From: Vreelandella glaciei
GTDB lineage: Bacteria; Pseudomonadota; Gammaproteobacteria; Pseudomonadales; Halomonadaceae
Length of the DNA: 64,000 bases
Assembly (NCBI RefSeq): GCF_013415125.1
Contig: NZ_JACCDE010000008.1
Span: 62,001-126,000, forward strand
Reading direction: 5' to 3'
The translations under genes and the position numbers were made by a program. This document shows, piece by piece, positions 1 through 7,933 of the stretch (position 1 is its first letter; every line of letters begins with the position of its first letter). The notes beneath the pieces were generated by a model. The model was not told the origin of the DNA, did no database searches, and saw only the letters and a list, made by a program, of their open reading frames with translations.

Positions 1-1271
1 AGCAGTAAAATGGCTAGCGCCATCCAGGTGCCGCCGGGCAATGCCTGGGCAACGGTTAACGTGGCGACATCAAACTGAAAGTTATTAAGTGCTTCGGTTA
101 AATCGATCACGCCATTAAGCTGGTAGTAGATGCCCGAGCCCCCGAGCAGGGTAAACCAAACGGTAGTGGCGATAGGCGCGAGAATCGCCACTGCCACAAT
201 CATTTCGCGAATGCTGCGCCCGCGGGAAATCCGCGCCACAAAAATCGCCATCACGGGGGCATAGCCGATAAACCAGGCAAAGAAAAACACCGTCCACCAC
301 TGCATCCACCACGCTGGGGCGGTTTCTGCGGTCATGGTCGCCATGGTAAAGAATTCGCTGACATAAGCGCCCATGCCGGAAACATAGCTATTGACCAAAA
401 ACAGCGTTGGGCCAAAGACAATAATCACCGCCCCAATACCTAGCGCCAGCAGCACGTTAAAACGGCTAAGTATTTGAATGCCTTTGTGTACACCGCTCAT
501 GGAGGAGAGCACGTAGATGCTGGCAAGTATGCCCAGAATAATCAGTTGGCCGGTGTAGCCTTCCGGCAGCCCAAACAGCTCATGCAGACCAAAACTAACC
601 TGAGTGGCCAGAAAGCCAATGGGTCCAACCGTGCCCGCAACTAACGCAATCACACAGCAGGCGTCGACTAAACCGCCCAGTGGGCCACGCATTAAGCGTT
701 CACCGAGTATCGGGTAGAGTAGCGTACGTGGTTGCAGCGGCTGGCCTTTTACGTAATGTGCATGGGCGAGAACCACCGCTGTTAATGACCCCAGTACCGC
801 CCAGGCCATAAAGCCCCAATGCATAAAGGACTGACCTAAAGCGCCAGAAACGGCTGCAGCGGTGCCCGCTTCGCTATCAAAGGCGGGGGGCGTCACTACA
901 AAGTGGTAAACCGGCTCGCCGGCGGCAAAAAATACGCCACCCCCCGCCAACAGGGTGCACAAAATGATCGATAGCCATTTAAACGTGCTCATTTCTGGTG
1001 CAGCTAAGTTGCCGATTTTAGCTTTTGCAGCCGGCGTCATCGCTAAGCCAATGGCAATAAAGAACGTCATCAGCAGTAGTAACTGGAAATAGCTACCTAA
1101 CACTAACGCCGTCCACGCGAAACCTGCGCTGATACTATCCGCCACTAGGGCTACGTCGTAAAACGACAGCGCCAGAAAAGCGACAATAAAGCCGATACTC
1201 AAGATCAGCACAATGGGATCGCCAAGTGAGAAACGCTGGGAACCCTCAGCGTTGGGGCTGGGTTGGTTCAT
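1..1271 (-). CDS. BCCT-family transporter, truncated by window edge
   Basis: The frame runs from ATG at 1271 off the left edge (about 423 codons visible, C-terminus missing). It encodes a multi-spanning inner-membrane protein of the betaine/choline/carnitine transporter family, Na+- or H+-coupled carriers of quaternary ammonium solutes. Visible hallmarks are the SFMHWGFMAW segment, the LYPILGERL loop and the conserved WWTVFFFAWFIGYAP segment. In classical betaine carriers that last segment is Trp-rich (WAWWISW type) and forms the substrate cage. Here Phe, Gly and Tyr stand at Trp positions, so the substrate may not be betaine. The gene stands alone; 157 bases upstream of its start is an intrinsic terminator reading in the same direction. 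Family call is firm, substrate unknown. Confidence 0.88.
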   Translation of the reverse strand, partial: MNQPSPNAEGSQRFSLGDPIVLILSIGFIVAFLALSFYDVALVADSISAGFAWTALVLGSYFQLLLLMTFFIAIGLAMTPAAKAKIGNLAAPEMSTFKWLSIILCTLLAGGGVFFAAGEPVYHFVVTPPAFDSEAGTAAAVSGALGQSFMHWGFMAWAVLGSLTAVVLAHAHYVKGQPLQPRTLLYPILGERLMRGPLGGLVDACCVIALVAGTVGPIGFLATQVSFGLHELFGLPEGYTGQLIILGILASIYVLSSMSGVHKGIQILSRFNVLLALGIGAVIIVFGPTLFLVNSYVSGMGAYVSEFFTMATMTAETAPAWWMQWWTVFFFAWFIGYAPVMAIFVARISRGRSIREMIVAVAILAPIATTVWFTLLGGSGIYYQLNGVIDLTEALNNFQFDVATLTVAQALPGGTWMALAILL

Positions 1272-1427
1272 GTTTAATACCTTATGGGGGAGCAAGGGGA
1301 AGGTGGAAAAAAAGCTTATCAAAGCACGTCGTTAGGTGGTTTAACGCCGTGTCTCAATGAATGTAAATAGTCATTAATATCAGCAGGCATTAATGGAAGT
1401 AGCGGTCTACCAAGTGAAGTTTTAGGT

Positions 1428-1456
1428 AAAAAAAAGCGCCATTCAATGAATGGCGC
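1428..1456 (-). terminator. Intrinsic terminator inside the BCCT upstream region
   Basis: A 9-bp perfect stem (GCGCCATTC, loop AAT, GAATGGCGC at 1436-1456) is followed on the minus strand by eight T residues (1435-1428). No minus-strand gene ends here. It lies between a possible minus-strand promoter (1477-1506) and the BCCT start at 1271, so it may be a leader attenuator or the 3' end of a short RNA. Confidence 0.7.
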
Positions 1457-1476
1457 AAGGACAGGAAACTGCGCGT

Positions 1477-1506
1477 AGTATACCGCCGATATAGACCAAC
1501 GTCTAA
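1477..1506 (-). promoter_or_regulatory. Possible sigma-70 promoter for the BCCT leader
   Basis: On the minus strand TTAGAC (1506-1501) and TATACT (1482-1477) are separated by 18 bases. Transcription would begin near 1470, just before the terminator at 1456-1428. The -10 is good and the -35 weak. Confidence 0.35.
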
Positions 1507-1541
1507 TATGTTTTATTTTGGTGCGTTTTAGGAGCACGCAT

Positions 1542-1558
1542 GCACGCTATTGGCGTGC
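1542..1558. repeat. Inverted repeat in divergent spacer
   Basis: GCACGC-TATTG-GCGTGC, a perfect 6-bp dyad with a 5-base spacer, lies in the 404-base spacer (1272-1675) between the BCCT gene and the divergent ABC operon. It could be a regulator site for either promoter. The half-site spacing does not fit NtrC. Confidence 0.35.
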
Positions 1559-1654
1559 GGGCAAAGCGTTCTTCGTTATGATCTTGTCGTAATCATCTGA
1601 TAATTATAAGAAATACTAAATTTGGCAGTATTGCTGCTAATACTTAAGCATGTT

Positions 1655-1664
1655 TTGTATACAA
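1655..1664. promoter_or_regulatory. Palindromic operator-like site before the ABC operon
   Basis: TTGTATACAA is a perfect 10-bp palindrome ending 11 bases before the ATG at 1676. GntR-family operators often look like this. No regulator gene is adjacent, so the binding protein is unknown. Confidence 0.35.
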
Positions 1665-1675
1665 GGTATGCCGCC

Positions 1676-2764
1676 ATGTCGCCCGTATTGACGCTTCTCC
1701 GTTCTACTTTCAACACTGCTGCCTTACGCCATTCGCCTACACGTTTGTGGGTGGGCGGTGCTGCTGCACTGGTGTTAATGCCGTCTCTCAGCCATGCCGA
1801 CGACACCCAGATACGCTTTCAGTTGGATTGGCGCTTTGAAGGACCCTCCGCCCCCTTTTTGATGGCTGCCGAGAAAGGCTACTTCGCTGAAGAGGGGCTG
1901 GACGTTCAAATCGACTCCGGCAGTGGCTCAGCAGGGGCGATTAACCGCGTGGCGTCCGGTGCTTACGAGATGGGCTTTGGCGACCTTAATGCGCTGGTCG
2001 AATTCCTCGCTGAGAACCCTGATGGTCCCGGCATTCAGGGCGTCTATATTGTCTACGATGGCACGCCCGCTGCGGTATTTGCTCGTAAAGAGAGCGGTAT
2101 TGAAAGTCCGGCTGACTTAGCCGGTAAAACCATCGCCGCCCCGGCCTTTGACACCGGTTACCGTGCCTGGGGCGTGTTTGCCGCCGCTAATGGCCTGGAA
2201 GCTGACGCAGTTGAGTGGCAGAACGTCGACCCCACGCTGCGTGAAACGCTGCTCACTCGTGGCGATGTGGACGCGATCACCGGCTTTTACTTTACTAGCC
2301 TGCTCAATCTTGAAGAGCGCGGTATGAGTGAAGACGAACTGACCATCATGCCGTTCCCCGACTATGGCGTGCCGCTCTACGGTAACGCGATTATTGCCAG
2401 CGAATCCTTCGCCGAATCTAATCCAGACGCCGTGCAGGGCTTTCTGCGCGCCTTCAATAGGGCCCTGGGAGAGACCATTGCCGACCCTGAAGCTGCCATT
2501 GAGTACGTCAAAAACCGTGACGGTTTGATCGATGTAGAGATGGAAACCCGGCGGTTGAAGCTCGCTCTGGAGAGCGTCGTGGATACCCCCGATGCCCGTG
2601 AGAATGGCGTAGGCGGGGTGGATGACGAGCGTCTGGCTCAGGCGATTCAACTGGTCGCCGATGCCTACGACCTCACGTTAATCCCCTCTCCCGATCAGGT
2701 ATTTAATTCAAACTACTTACCTGCCCAAGAAGACCGCATGCTGTTTTCGGCAGAGGGCGAATAA
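1676..2764 (+). CDS. NitT/TauT-type ABC transporter substrate-binding protein
   Basis: This is a periplasmic solute-binding protein (362 aa) of the NMT1/THI5-like, SsuA/TauA group. I start at ATG 1676 because it is followed by a normal signal peptide (positive start, hydrophobic AALVLMPSLSHA, cleavage before DDTQI). The frame stays open upstream to 1622 but adds non-signal residues. The mature part opens with IRFQLDWRFEGPSAPFLMA and contains AEKGYFAEEGLDV, the typical first lobe of the family. It lies 2 bases before the ATPase gene and forms an operon with the ATPase and permease. Candidate substrates of the family are pyrimidines, sulfonates, taurine and nitrate; nothing here decides among them. 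Confidence 0.85.
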   Translation: MSPVLTLLRSTFNTAALRHSPTRLWVGGAAALVLMPSLSHADDTQIRFQLDWRFEGPSAPFLMAAEKGYFAEEGLDVQIDSGSGSAGAINRVASGAYEMGFGDLNALVEFLAENPDGPGIQGVYIVYDGTPAAVFARKESGIESPADLAGKTIAAPAFDTGYRAWGVFAAANGLEADAVEWQNVDPTLRETLLTRGDVDAITGFYFTSLLNLEERGMSEDELTIMPFPDYGVPLYGNAIIASESFAESNPDAVQGFLRAFNRALGETIADPEAAIEYVKNRDGLIDVEMETRRLKLALESVVDTPDARENGVGGVDDERLAQAIQLVADAYDLTLIPSPDQVFNSNYLPAQEDRMLFSAEGE

Positions 2765-2766
2765 GC

Positions 2767-3549
2767 ATGGCGGCAGCGTTCGTCACCTTTGATGACGTTA
2801 GCCTGGCCTACGATACGTCGGGTAACGCTATTGAAGATATCAACCTGAGCATCCACGAAGGCGAGTTCGTCGCCTTCGTGGGCCCCTCCGGCTGCGGTAA
2901 ATCGACCTTTATGAAACTTTGCACCGGTCTGCATGCGCCTACCACCGGTGCCGTGCGAGTGGATGGAGCAACGGTTGCCGGGCCGTTGAAGATCTCCGGT
3001 ATGGCGTTTCAAAACGCCAATCTGCTGCCCTGGCGCACCACCTTGGATAACGTCTTGCTGCCGCTGGAGATCGTCAAACCTTACCGCCATCAATTCCGCA
3101 AGCGGCGCGAAGAGTTTGTCGGCTGGGCGCGCAAGCTGCTAAAGACAGTGGGGCTGGAAGGCTACGAAGATCAATACCCCTGGCAGCTTTCTGGCGGTAT
3201 GCAGCAGCGGGCGTCGATCTGCCGAGCGCTGATTCACCAGCCGCGTCTACTCATGCTGGATGAACCCTTCGGTGCACTGGATGCCTTTACCCGCGAAGAG
3301 CTGTGGTGTGTGCTGCGTGACCTGTGGGAGGCGCAGCGTTTTACGGTAGTGCTGGTGACCCACGACCTCCGCGAAGCGGCGTTTCTGGCCGATACCGTCT
3401 ACATCATGAGCCGCCGTCCCGGCCGGGTAATCGAGCGCCGTGAAATAGAGTTGTCACGACCCCGTGCACTGGAAACCACCTACCAAAAACCCTTTATTGA
3501 TTTGGTTCAGGAACTGCGGGCGCAAATTGGCGAAGTACGTAGCACTTGA
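2767..3549 (+). CDS. ABC transporter ATP-binding protein (SsuB/TauB type)
   Basis: This is the cytoplasmic ATPase of the importer (260 aa). Walker A is GPSGCGKST near residue 39, the Q-loop follows (MAFQNANLLPW), the signature is LSGGMQQR, Walker B is LLMLDEPFGALD and the switch His is in VLVTHDLREA. The ATG at 2767 is 2 bases after the binding-protein stop, so translation is probably coupled. Length and motifs match the nitrate/sulfonate/taurine subfamily. Confidence 0.92.
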   Translation: MAAAFVTFDDVSLAYDTSGNAIEDINLSIHEGEFVAFVGPSGCGKSTFMKLCTGLHAPTTGAVRVDGATVAGPLKISGMAFQNANLLPWRTTLDNVLLPLEIVKPYRHQFRKRREEFVGWARKLLKTVGLEGYEDQYPWQLSGGMQQRASICRALIHQPRLLMLDEPFGALDAFTREELWCVLRDLWEAQRFTVVLVTHDLREAAFLADTVYIMSRRPGRVIERREIELSRPRALETTYQKPFIDLVQELRAQIGEVRST

Positions 3550-3583
3550 TAAACGCACGCAGTACGTGATGAAAGGCGCGCTT

Positions 3584-4354
3584 ATGACGAAAAATAACCC
3601 GCTCATTGAACGACTAGCACCATGGATCGCGGTGGTGGCATTGGTGATCATCTGGGAGGTGACAGTGCGCGTGTTTGACGTGCCCAGCTTTATCTTTCCG
3701 AGCGCCATGGAAACCGCCCGGGCGCTGGTGACCTATGCTGGCCCTATCGCCATGCACTCCTGGCAAACCTTCTGGACCACGCTCATCGGCTTTGGTCTAG
3801 GCGTTGCGGTGGGGCTGGTACTAGGCTTTATTATCGGTTCGTCGCGCTTTTTGTATAACGCCTGCTATCCGCTATTGGTGGGCTTTAATGCCATTCCCAA
3901 AGTGGCGTTCGTGCCCATCTTGGTGGTCTGGTTTGGGATTGGCTCGGTTCCTGCCATTCTCACCGCGTTTTTGATCTGCTTCTTCCCCATTGTGGTCAAC
4001 GTGGCTACCGGCTTGGCGACGCTGGAACCCGAAATGGAAGATGTACTGCGAGTGCTGGGCGCGCGGCGTATGGACGTATTGCTCAAAGTAGGCCTGCCGC
4101 GCTCGCTGCCGTATTTTTTTGCCTCGCTAAAAGTGGCGATTACGTTGGCCTTCGTAGGCACGGTGGTATCGGAAACGGTCGCTTCCAATCAAGGCATTGG
4201 CTACCTAATGATGAGCGCGGGCTCGCAAATGCGCATGGGATTGGTCTTTGCTGGGCTACTGGTCATCAGCGCCATGGCGATGGTGATGTATGAGCTATTT
4301 GCACAGTTAGAGAAACGCATGACCGGCTGGGCGCACCGCGGTCAGAACCGCTAG
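3584..4354 (+). CDS. ABC transporter permease (SsuC/TauC type)
   Basis: This is an inner-membrane permease of 256 aa with about six membrane segments. The coupling motif (EPEMEDVLRVLGA...LPRSLPYFFASLKVA) is the BPD_transp_1 EAA loop. The open frame extends upstream to 3464 inside the ATPase gene, but ATG 3584 is preceded at proper distance by GAAAGG, and its product MTKNNPLIERLAPW begins like other SsuC proteins. ATG 3569 is an alternative. The gene completes the importer and ends 15 bases from the convergent DUF481 gene. Confidence 0.9.
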   Translation: MTKNNPLIERLAPWIAVVALVIIWEVTVRVFDVPSFIFPSAMETARALVTYAGPIAMHSWQTFWTTLIGFGLGVAVGLVLGFIIGSSRFLYNACYPLLVGFNAIPKVAFVPILVVWFGIGSVPAILTAFLICFFPIVVNVATGLATLEPEMEDVLRVLGARRMDVLLKVGLPRSLPYFFASLKVAITLAFVGTVVSETVASNQGIGYLMMSAGSQMRMGLVFAGLLVISAMAMVMYELFAQLEKRMTGWAHRGQNR

Positions 4355-4369
4355 TCTCTATGTAAAGGC

Positions 4370-5128
4370 TCACCAGCGATAAAGCAGCGACGCACTGGTA
4401 GTGCTGTCGGTGCGTTCGTTGGTGTCGTCAGGCGGCTGGGAGTTGTGCTTGATTTCGTGGGATAGGCGCAGCGACAGCTTTGAGTTGAGCCGGGCAGTAA
4501 GGGCCGTTAGCGAACGGGAAGTGATGTTCTGGCTGGTATACTCAAGTGACATTTCCTGTTCGATATCCGCGTAGTCAGAAAATTCCCAGCGGTAATCCAG
4601 TGCGGTGTAGGTCACCATCAAGCGCTCATCGTCGTAGTCGCGCAGACGATCATGGCGGTAACCAGGTCCCGCTTCCAGGGAGAGCGTATGGGTTTCGTTC
4701 TCCAAAATCTGCCGTCCGTAGCCGCCAATCGCTGACAACTGCTGGTCGTAACCGGCAAAGCGATCTTTCTCCCAGCGGGCAAAGCCAAACAGATAGTGGG
4801 GGCCATCGAGCTCGTAACGCTCGCGCCCTGCGATTAAGTACTGCTCAGCGCTGGTTTCATCATCCTTACTAACGGTGCGTACTTCACCGCGCAGAGAGTA
4901 GGTGAATTTACCGGTTAACCACGTTAGCCGTGTTTTGCCGATCAAGGTTTGGCTGTTGGTGTTGCCTGACAGGTGGGTAAAACCAAGCTCAGCATCGCCA
5001 CTGAATACGGGTGCATCTTCCTGGGGCGGCGGAGGGGCATAAAACGGATTGGCATAAGCCACACTTAGCCACAGTGGCCAGCAGGCCAGCAAAAGCATCC
5101 ATCGAACGATTCTCGCAACAATAGCCAC
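4370..5128 (-). CDS. DUF481 (YdiY-like) salt-induced outer-membrane protein
   Basis: The product (252 aa) has a signal peptide (LLLACWPLWLSVAYA) and then alternating aromatic beta strands ending in Trp, typical of the DUF481 outer-membrane barrel family. Diagnostic pieces are GDAELGFTHLSGNTNSQTL near the start and LEAGPGYRHDRL in the middle. The longest frame opens with TTG at 5152, but a strong AAGGAGG sits 6 bases before GTG 5128, so I take the GTG. In E. coli the relative is of unknown function; in halophiles it is called salt-induced outer-membrane protein. It is monocistronic and convergent with the ABC operon. Confidence 0.85.
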   Translation of the reverse strand: MAIVARIVRWMLLLACWPLWLSVAYANPFYAPPPPQEDAPVFSGDAELGFTHLSGNTNSQTLIGKTRLTWLTGKFTYSLRGEVRTVSKDDETSAEQYLIAGRERYELDGPHYLFGFARWEKDRFAGYDQQLSAIGGYGRQILENETHTLSLEAGPGYRHDRLRDYDDERLMVTYTALDYRWEFSDYADIEQEMSLEYTSQNITSRSLTALTARLNSKLSLRLSHEIKHNSQPPDDTNERTDSTTSASLLYRW

Positions 5129-5252
5129 TATCTCCCTCCTTGGTTTCGGCAATCGAGCATTATATCAGCGAATGATGACATGGCGTGTTGGCGTTTAACG
5201 TCGTTTGCTGGCGCGTGCCATAATGGTGCGGTCATGTATTTTGAGTCTATCT

Positions 5253-7025
5253 ATGAGCGCTTCTCGCCCCCGAACACTCGCCGAGCTGCAGCGCTGGCGC
5301 CGTACCCGCGTTAGGCGCAGTTGGTATAAACGCAGCTTTCGCCTGCAGGTAATGCTGTTGGTGGGGCTATTGCTGGCGGGCATGCTACTGGCACAGGGCA
5401 CGTATCTCAATCTCCGCAAGGCGGAAATTATTAGCCAGCAGATGGGCGAACGGGCGCTGGCGGTGGCCAAAACAGTGGCGTCAATGCCGCAAATTATCAA
5501 CGCATTTGATATCCCTAATCCCGCTTTTATTATCCAGCCGCTGGCAGAACGGGTACGCCAAGAAACAGGGGCGCGCTATGTCGTGGTCGGCAATGCCCAA
5601 AGCATTCGCTACTCACACCCCGTGCCGGAACGAATCGGACAACCGATGGTGGGTGGGGATAACGATCAGGCGCTGATCCATGGCCAGTTCTATGTCTCCG
5701 AGGCAACCGGTTCACTGGGCACCGCCATGCGTGGCAAAGCACCTATCTGGGATGAAGAGGGCAATATTATTGGCCTGGTTTCCGTCGGCTTTATGATGGA
5801 TCGCGTCGAAATGGACGTGGCGCGCTACAACAGCTTTGGCTGGGTACTGGTGGCGCTGATGATCTGCCTGGGGTTCGCCGGTGCTTATTGGCTATCGCAG
5901 CACCTTAAAAAGGTCATTCTAGGCTTGGAGCCTTATGAGATTGCGCGACTGGCGATGGAGAAAGAGGCCATTTTGCAGTCGATCCACGAAGGCATCCTAG
6001 CGGTTAACCGAGAAGGGCATATCACGCTGGTCAACCAGCAGGCGCGGCGTTTTCTTAACTTGGATGACGAGCATGTGCTGTTGGGACAGCCTATCCGTGA
6101 AATTGTGCCCAACTCACGGTTATTGGAAGTGCTCCGGCGCGGCGAGCAGGAGTTCGATCAGGAGATGTGGCTGGGCGATCATCCCGTGGTGGTCAACCGG
6201 GTGCCGATTCTGCACGAGGGTGAGATCGAAGGGGCGGTGGCCACCTTCCGTAGCCGTCGGGAGATAGTCGACCTCTCCCAGGCGCTAACCCAGGCTAGCC
6301 GTGACGTGGATATGCTGCGTGCCCAGGCTCACGAGTTTTCCAACAAGCTCTACACCATCTCCGGGTTACTGCAGTTACAGCGCATCGAGGAAGCCTTGTC
6401 GCTGATCCATCAGGAAACCGAGCGTGCCCAGGCGCAAATGAGCTTTTTAATGCGCAACGTGGCTGACGCCGTGCTTAGCGGTACGCTACTGGGTAAACTC
6501 ACCCGCGCGCGGGAGCTTGGCGTAGCGCTGGAAATTGACGAACAAAGCTCGCTCTCCTGCCCGCTAACGCCTACCGGTCAAGAGGTGATGATGAGCGTGG
6601 TGGGTAACTTGCTGGATAATGGCTGCCATGCCGCCCTTCATGGACCAAATAAAACGCCCAAAGTACGCCTGTTTTTCACCGACCTGGGTGAGCAGCTACT
6701 GATCGAAGTGGAGGATAACGGGCCGGGGGTGCCCGCTGAACTCGCCGAGTCGATTTTCCAAGAAGGCTTTTCGACCAAAGCGGGCAAACACCAGGGCATT
6801 GGCTTAGCGTTGGTGGCTAGGCTCTGCCGTCAGTATGGCGGCGCTGTTACTTTGGAAGAGAGTGAGCTGGGCGGGGCGTGCTTTATCGCCGTGCTTGACC
6901 GCTCGCTATGCCAAAATAGGCCTGACAGTGATCTAAACCATCATTTCAAAGGCGATCTCATCGACGATCTCAACAACAAGTCCAAAAACAGTGGCCATAG
7001 CGGCGAGGGGAAACGCGATGTCTGA
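5253..7025 (+). CDS. CitA/DcuS-family sensor histidine kinase
   Basis: This membrane sensor kinase (about 590 aa) has TM1 in LQVMLLVGLLLAGMLLAQ, a periplasmic PAS/CACHE-type domain (about residues 50-170, with RYSHPVPERIGQPMVGGD), TM2 in WVLVALMICLGFAGAYW, a cytoplasmic PAS domain (from about 230) and an HPK7-type kinase core. The phospho-acceptor is His360 in QAHEFSNKLYT. The N-box is GNLLDNGCHAA, G1 is DNGPGVP and G2 is GIGLALV. The start at ATG 5253 (MSASRP) has no clear ribosome-binding site; TTG 5205 and ATG 5223 are alternatives. It is paired with the response regulator that overlaps its stop and lies beside tctCBA, so it probably senses a di- or tricarboxylate. Confidence 0.9.
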   Translation: MSASRPRTLAELQRWRRTRVRRSWYKRSFRLQVMLLVGLLLAGMLLAQGTYLNLRKAEIISQQMGERALAVAKTVASMPQIINAFDIPNPAFIIQPLAERVRQETGARYVVVGNAQSIRYSHPVPERIGQPMVGGDNDQALIHGQFYVSEATGSLGTAMRGKAPIWDEEGNIIGLVSVGFMMDRVEMDVARYNSFGWVLVALMICLGFAGAYWLSQHLKKVILGLEPYEIARLAMEKEAILQSIHEGILAVNREGHITLVNQQARRFLNLDDEHVLLGQPIREIVPNSRLLEVLRRGEQEFDQEMWLGDHPVVVNRVPILHEGEIEGAVATFRSRREIVDLSQALTQASRDVDMLRAQAHEFSNKLYTISGLLQLQRIEEALSLIHQETERAQAQMSFLMRNVADAVLSGTLLGKLTRARELGVALEIDEQSSLSCPLTPTGQEVMMSVVGNLLDNGCHAALHGPNKTPKVRLFFTDLGEQLLIEVEDNGPGVPAELAESIFQEGFSTKAGKHQGIGLALVARLCRQYGGAVTLEESELGGACFIAVLDRSLCQNRPDSDLNHHFKGDLIDDLNNKSKNSGHSGEGKRDV

Positions 7026-7761
7026 TAGGCAGTACGGCATTTTGGTCGTTGAAGACGATTTTCGCATCGCCGATATCCACAGAGCCTTCATTGAAAAGAG
7101 CGAAGGCTTTTATGTAGTGGGTATGGCGCGCAACGGCAGCGAAGCCAAGGCGCTGATGGCGGAACACGCCGCTAACATCCAATTGATTTTGTTAGATGCC
7201 TACCTCCCCGATGTCGAGGGCTTGGAGCTGCTGTGGGCGATTCGCCGCGACTACGTGCATGTGGATATCGTCATGGTTACCGCTGCACGCGAAGTGGAAA
7301 CCATTAGTGAAGCGCTGCGCGGTGGGGTATTTGACTACCTGATCAAGCCCATTGAAGCTGCGCGAATGACGCAAATGCTGACTCGCTTCCGTCGCGAGCG
7401 TGAAGCGTTGGCCAACCGCGCTGAGATGAATCAGGATGAACTGGACTCCGTGCTGGCGCGCCTTAAGCCCGGCGAGCCGTTGCGGGCAAAAAGTCAGTCA
7501 CTATCTCAAGCCCTACCTAAAGGCATTGACCGGCTGACACTACGCCGGGTGATCGATGCCCTGGCCGATGCCCCCGACTCCCTTACTGCCATGCAAATGG
7601 CGCGCATCATGGGAGCTAGCCGCTCCACCGCGCGCCGCTATTTAGAGTTTCTAGTTGCCGAGCAGGCGGTAAGTGCTGAGCTGGGCTATGGTGACGTAGG
7701 GCGGCCCGAACGTCGTTATCGACTGTTGAAGACGGCACATGACTGGCTAGACTCTCTATAA
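7018..7761 (+). CDS. CitB/DcuR-family response regulator
   Basis: This DNA-binding response regulator (247 aa) has a receiver domain with acidic pair ED near residue 11, phospho-acceptor Asp60 in LLLDAYLPD, and the conserved Lys in YLIKP. The C-terminal half carries a helix-turn-helix (TAMQMARIMGASRSTARRYLEFLV), as in CitB/DcuR proteins. ATG 7018 overlaps the kinase stop (TGA 7023-7025) by 8 bases; the in-frame opening at 6991 lies inside the kinase. It very probably controls the tctCBA operon starting 172 bases downstream. Confidence 0.92.
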   Translation: MSDRQYGILVVEDDFRIADIHRAFIEKSEGFYVVGMARNGSEAKALMAEHAANIQLILLDAYLPDVEGLELLWAIRRDYVHVDIVMVTAAREVETISEALRGGVFDYLIKPIEAARMTQMLTRFRREREALANRAEMNQDELDSVLARLKPGEPLRAKSQSLSQALPKGIDRLTLRRVIDALADAPDSLTAMQMARIMGASRSTARRYLEFLVAEQAVSAELGYGDVGRPERRYRLLKTAHDWLDSL

Positions 7762-7785
7762 GGAAGTGCTGTGAGCTAGCAGGCG

Positions 7786-7836
7786 TGAACAAAATGAACA
7801 AAATGCGCGTAAAGAACTTTTTGTCTTTTATGCGCA
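7786..7836. promoter_or_regulatory. Repeat cluster upstream of tctC, possible CitB-type operator
   Basis: Two adjacent copies of TGAACAAAA (7786-7794, 7795-7803) are followed by an imperfect inverted repeat TGCGCGTAAAG (7804-7814) / CTTTTATGCGCA (7825-7836). It lies between the response regulator and tctC, about 100 bases before the tctC start. CitB-family regulators bind AT-rich repeats, so this is a reasonable operator candidate. Confidence 0.4.
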
Positions 7837-7933
7837 CAAGCTTGTCGGTCAGGGTGGCGGTCTTCTAACGTTCGCGGCGTGCAGTCTCACAATAAGACGC
7901 CCCATACAACAACACTGACACGTGGAGAACGCC

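Noticed and set aside
1319-1537. 72-codon minus-strand frame upstream of the BCCT gene
   Set aside because: It runs straight through the terminator stem and its T-run; there is no ribosome-binding site and no domain.
1542-1558. GCACGC-N5-GCGTGC as an NtrC site
   Set aside because: The distance between GCAC and GTGC is 9 instead of 7 bases, and no sigma-54 core lies downstream.
2117-2650. 177-codon minus-strand frame inside the ABC binding-protein gene
   Set aside because: It is antisense to a protein with clear family motifs and a signal peptide; its own translation has no recognisable domain.
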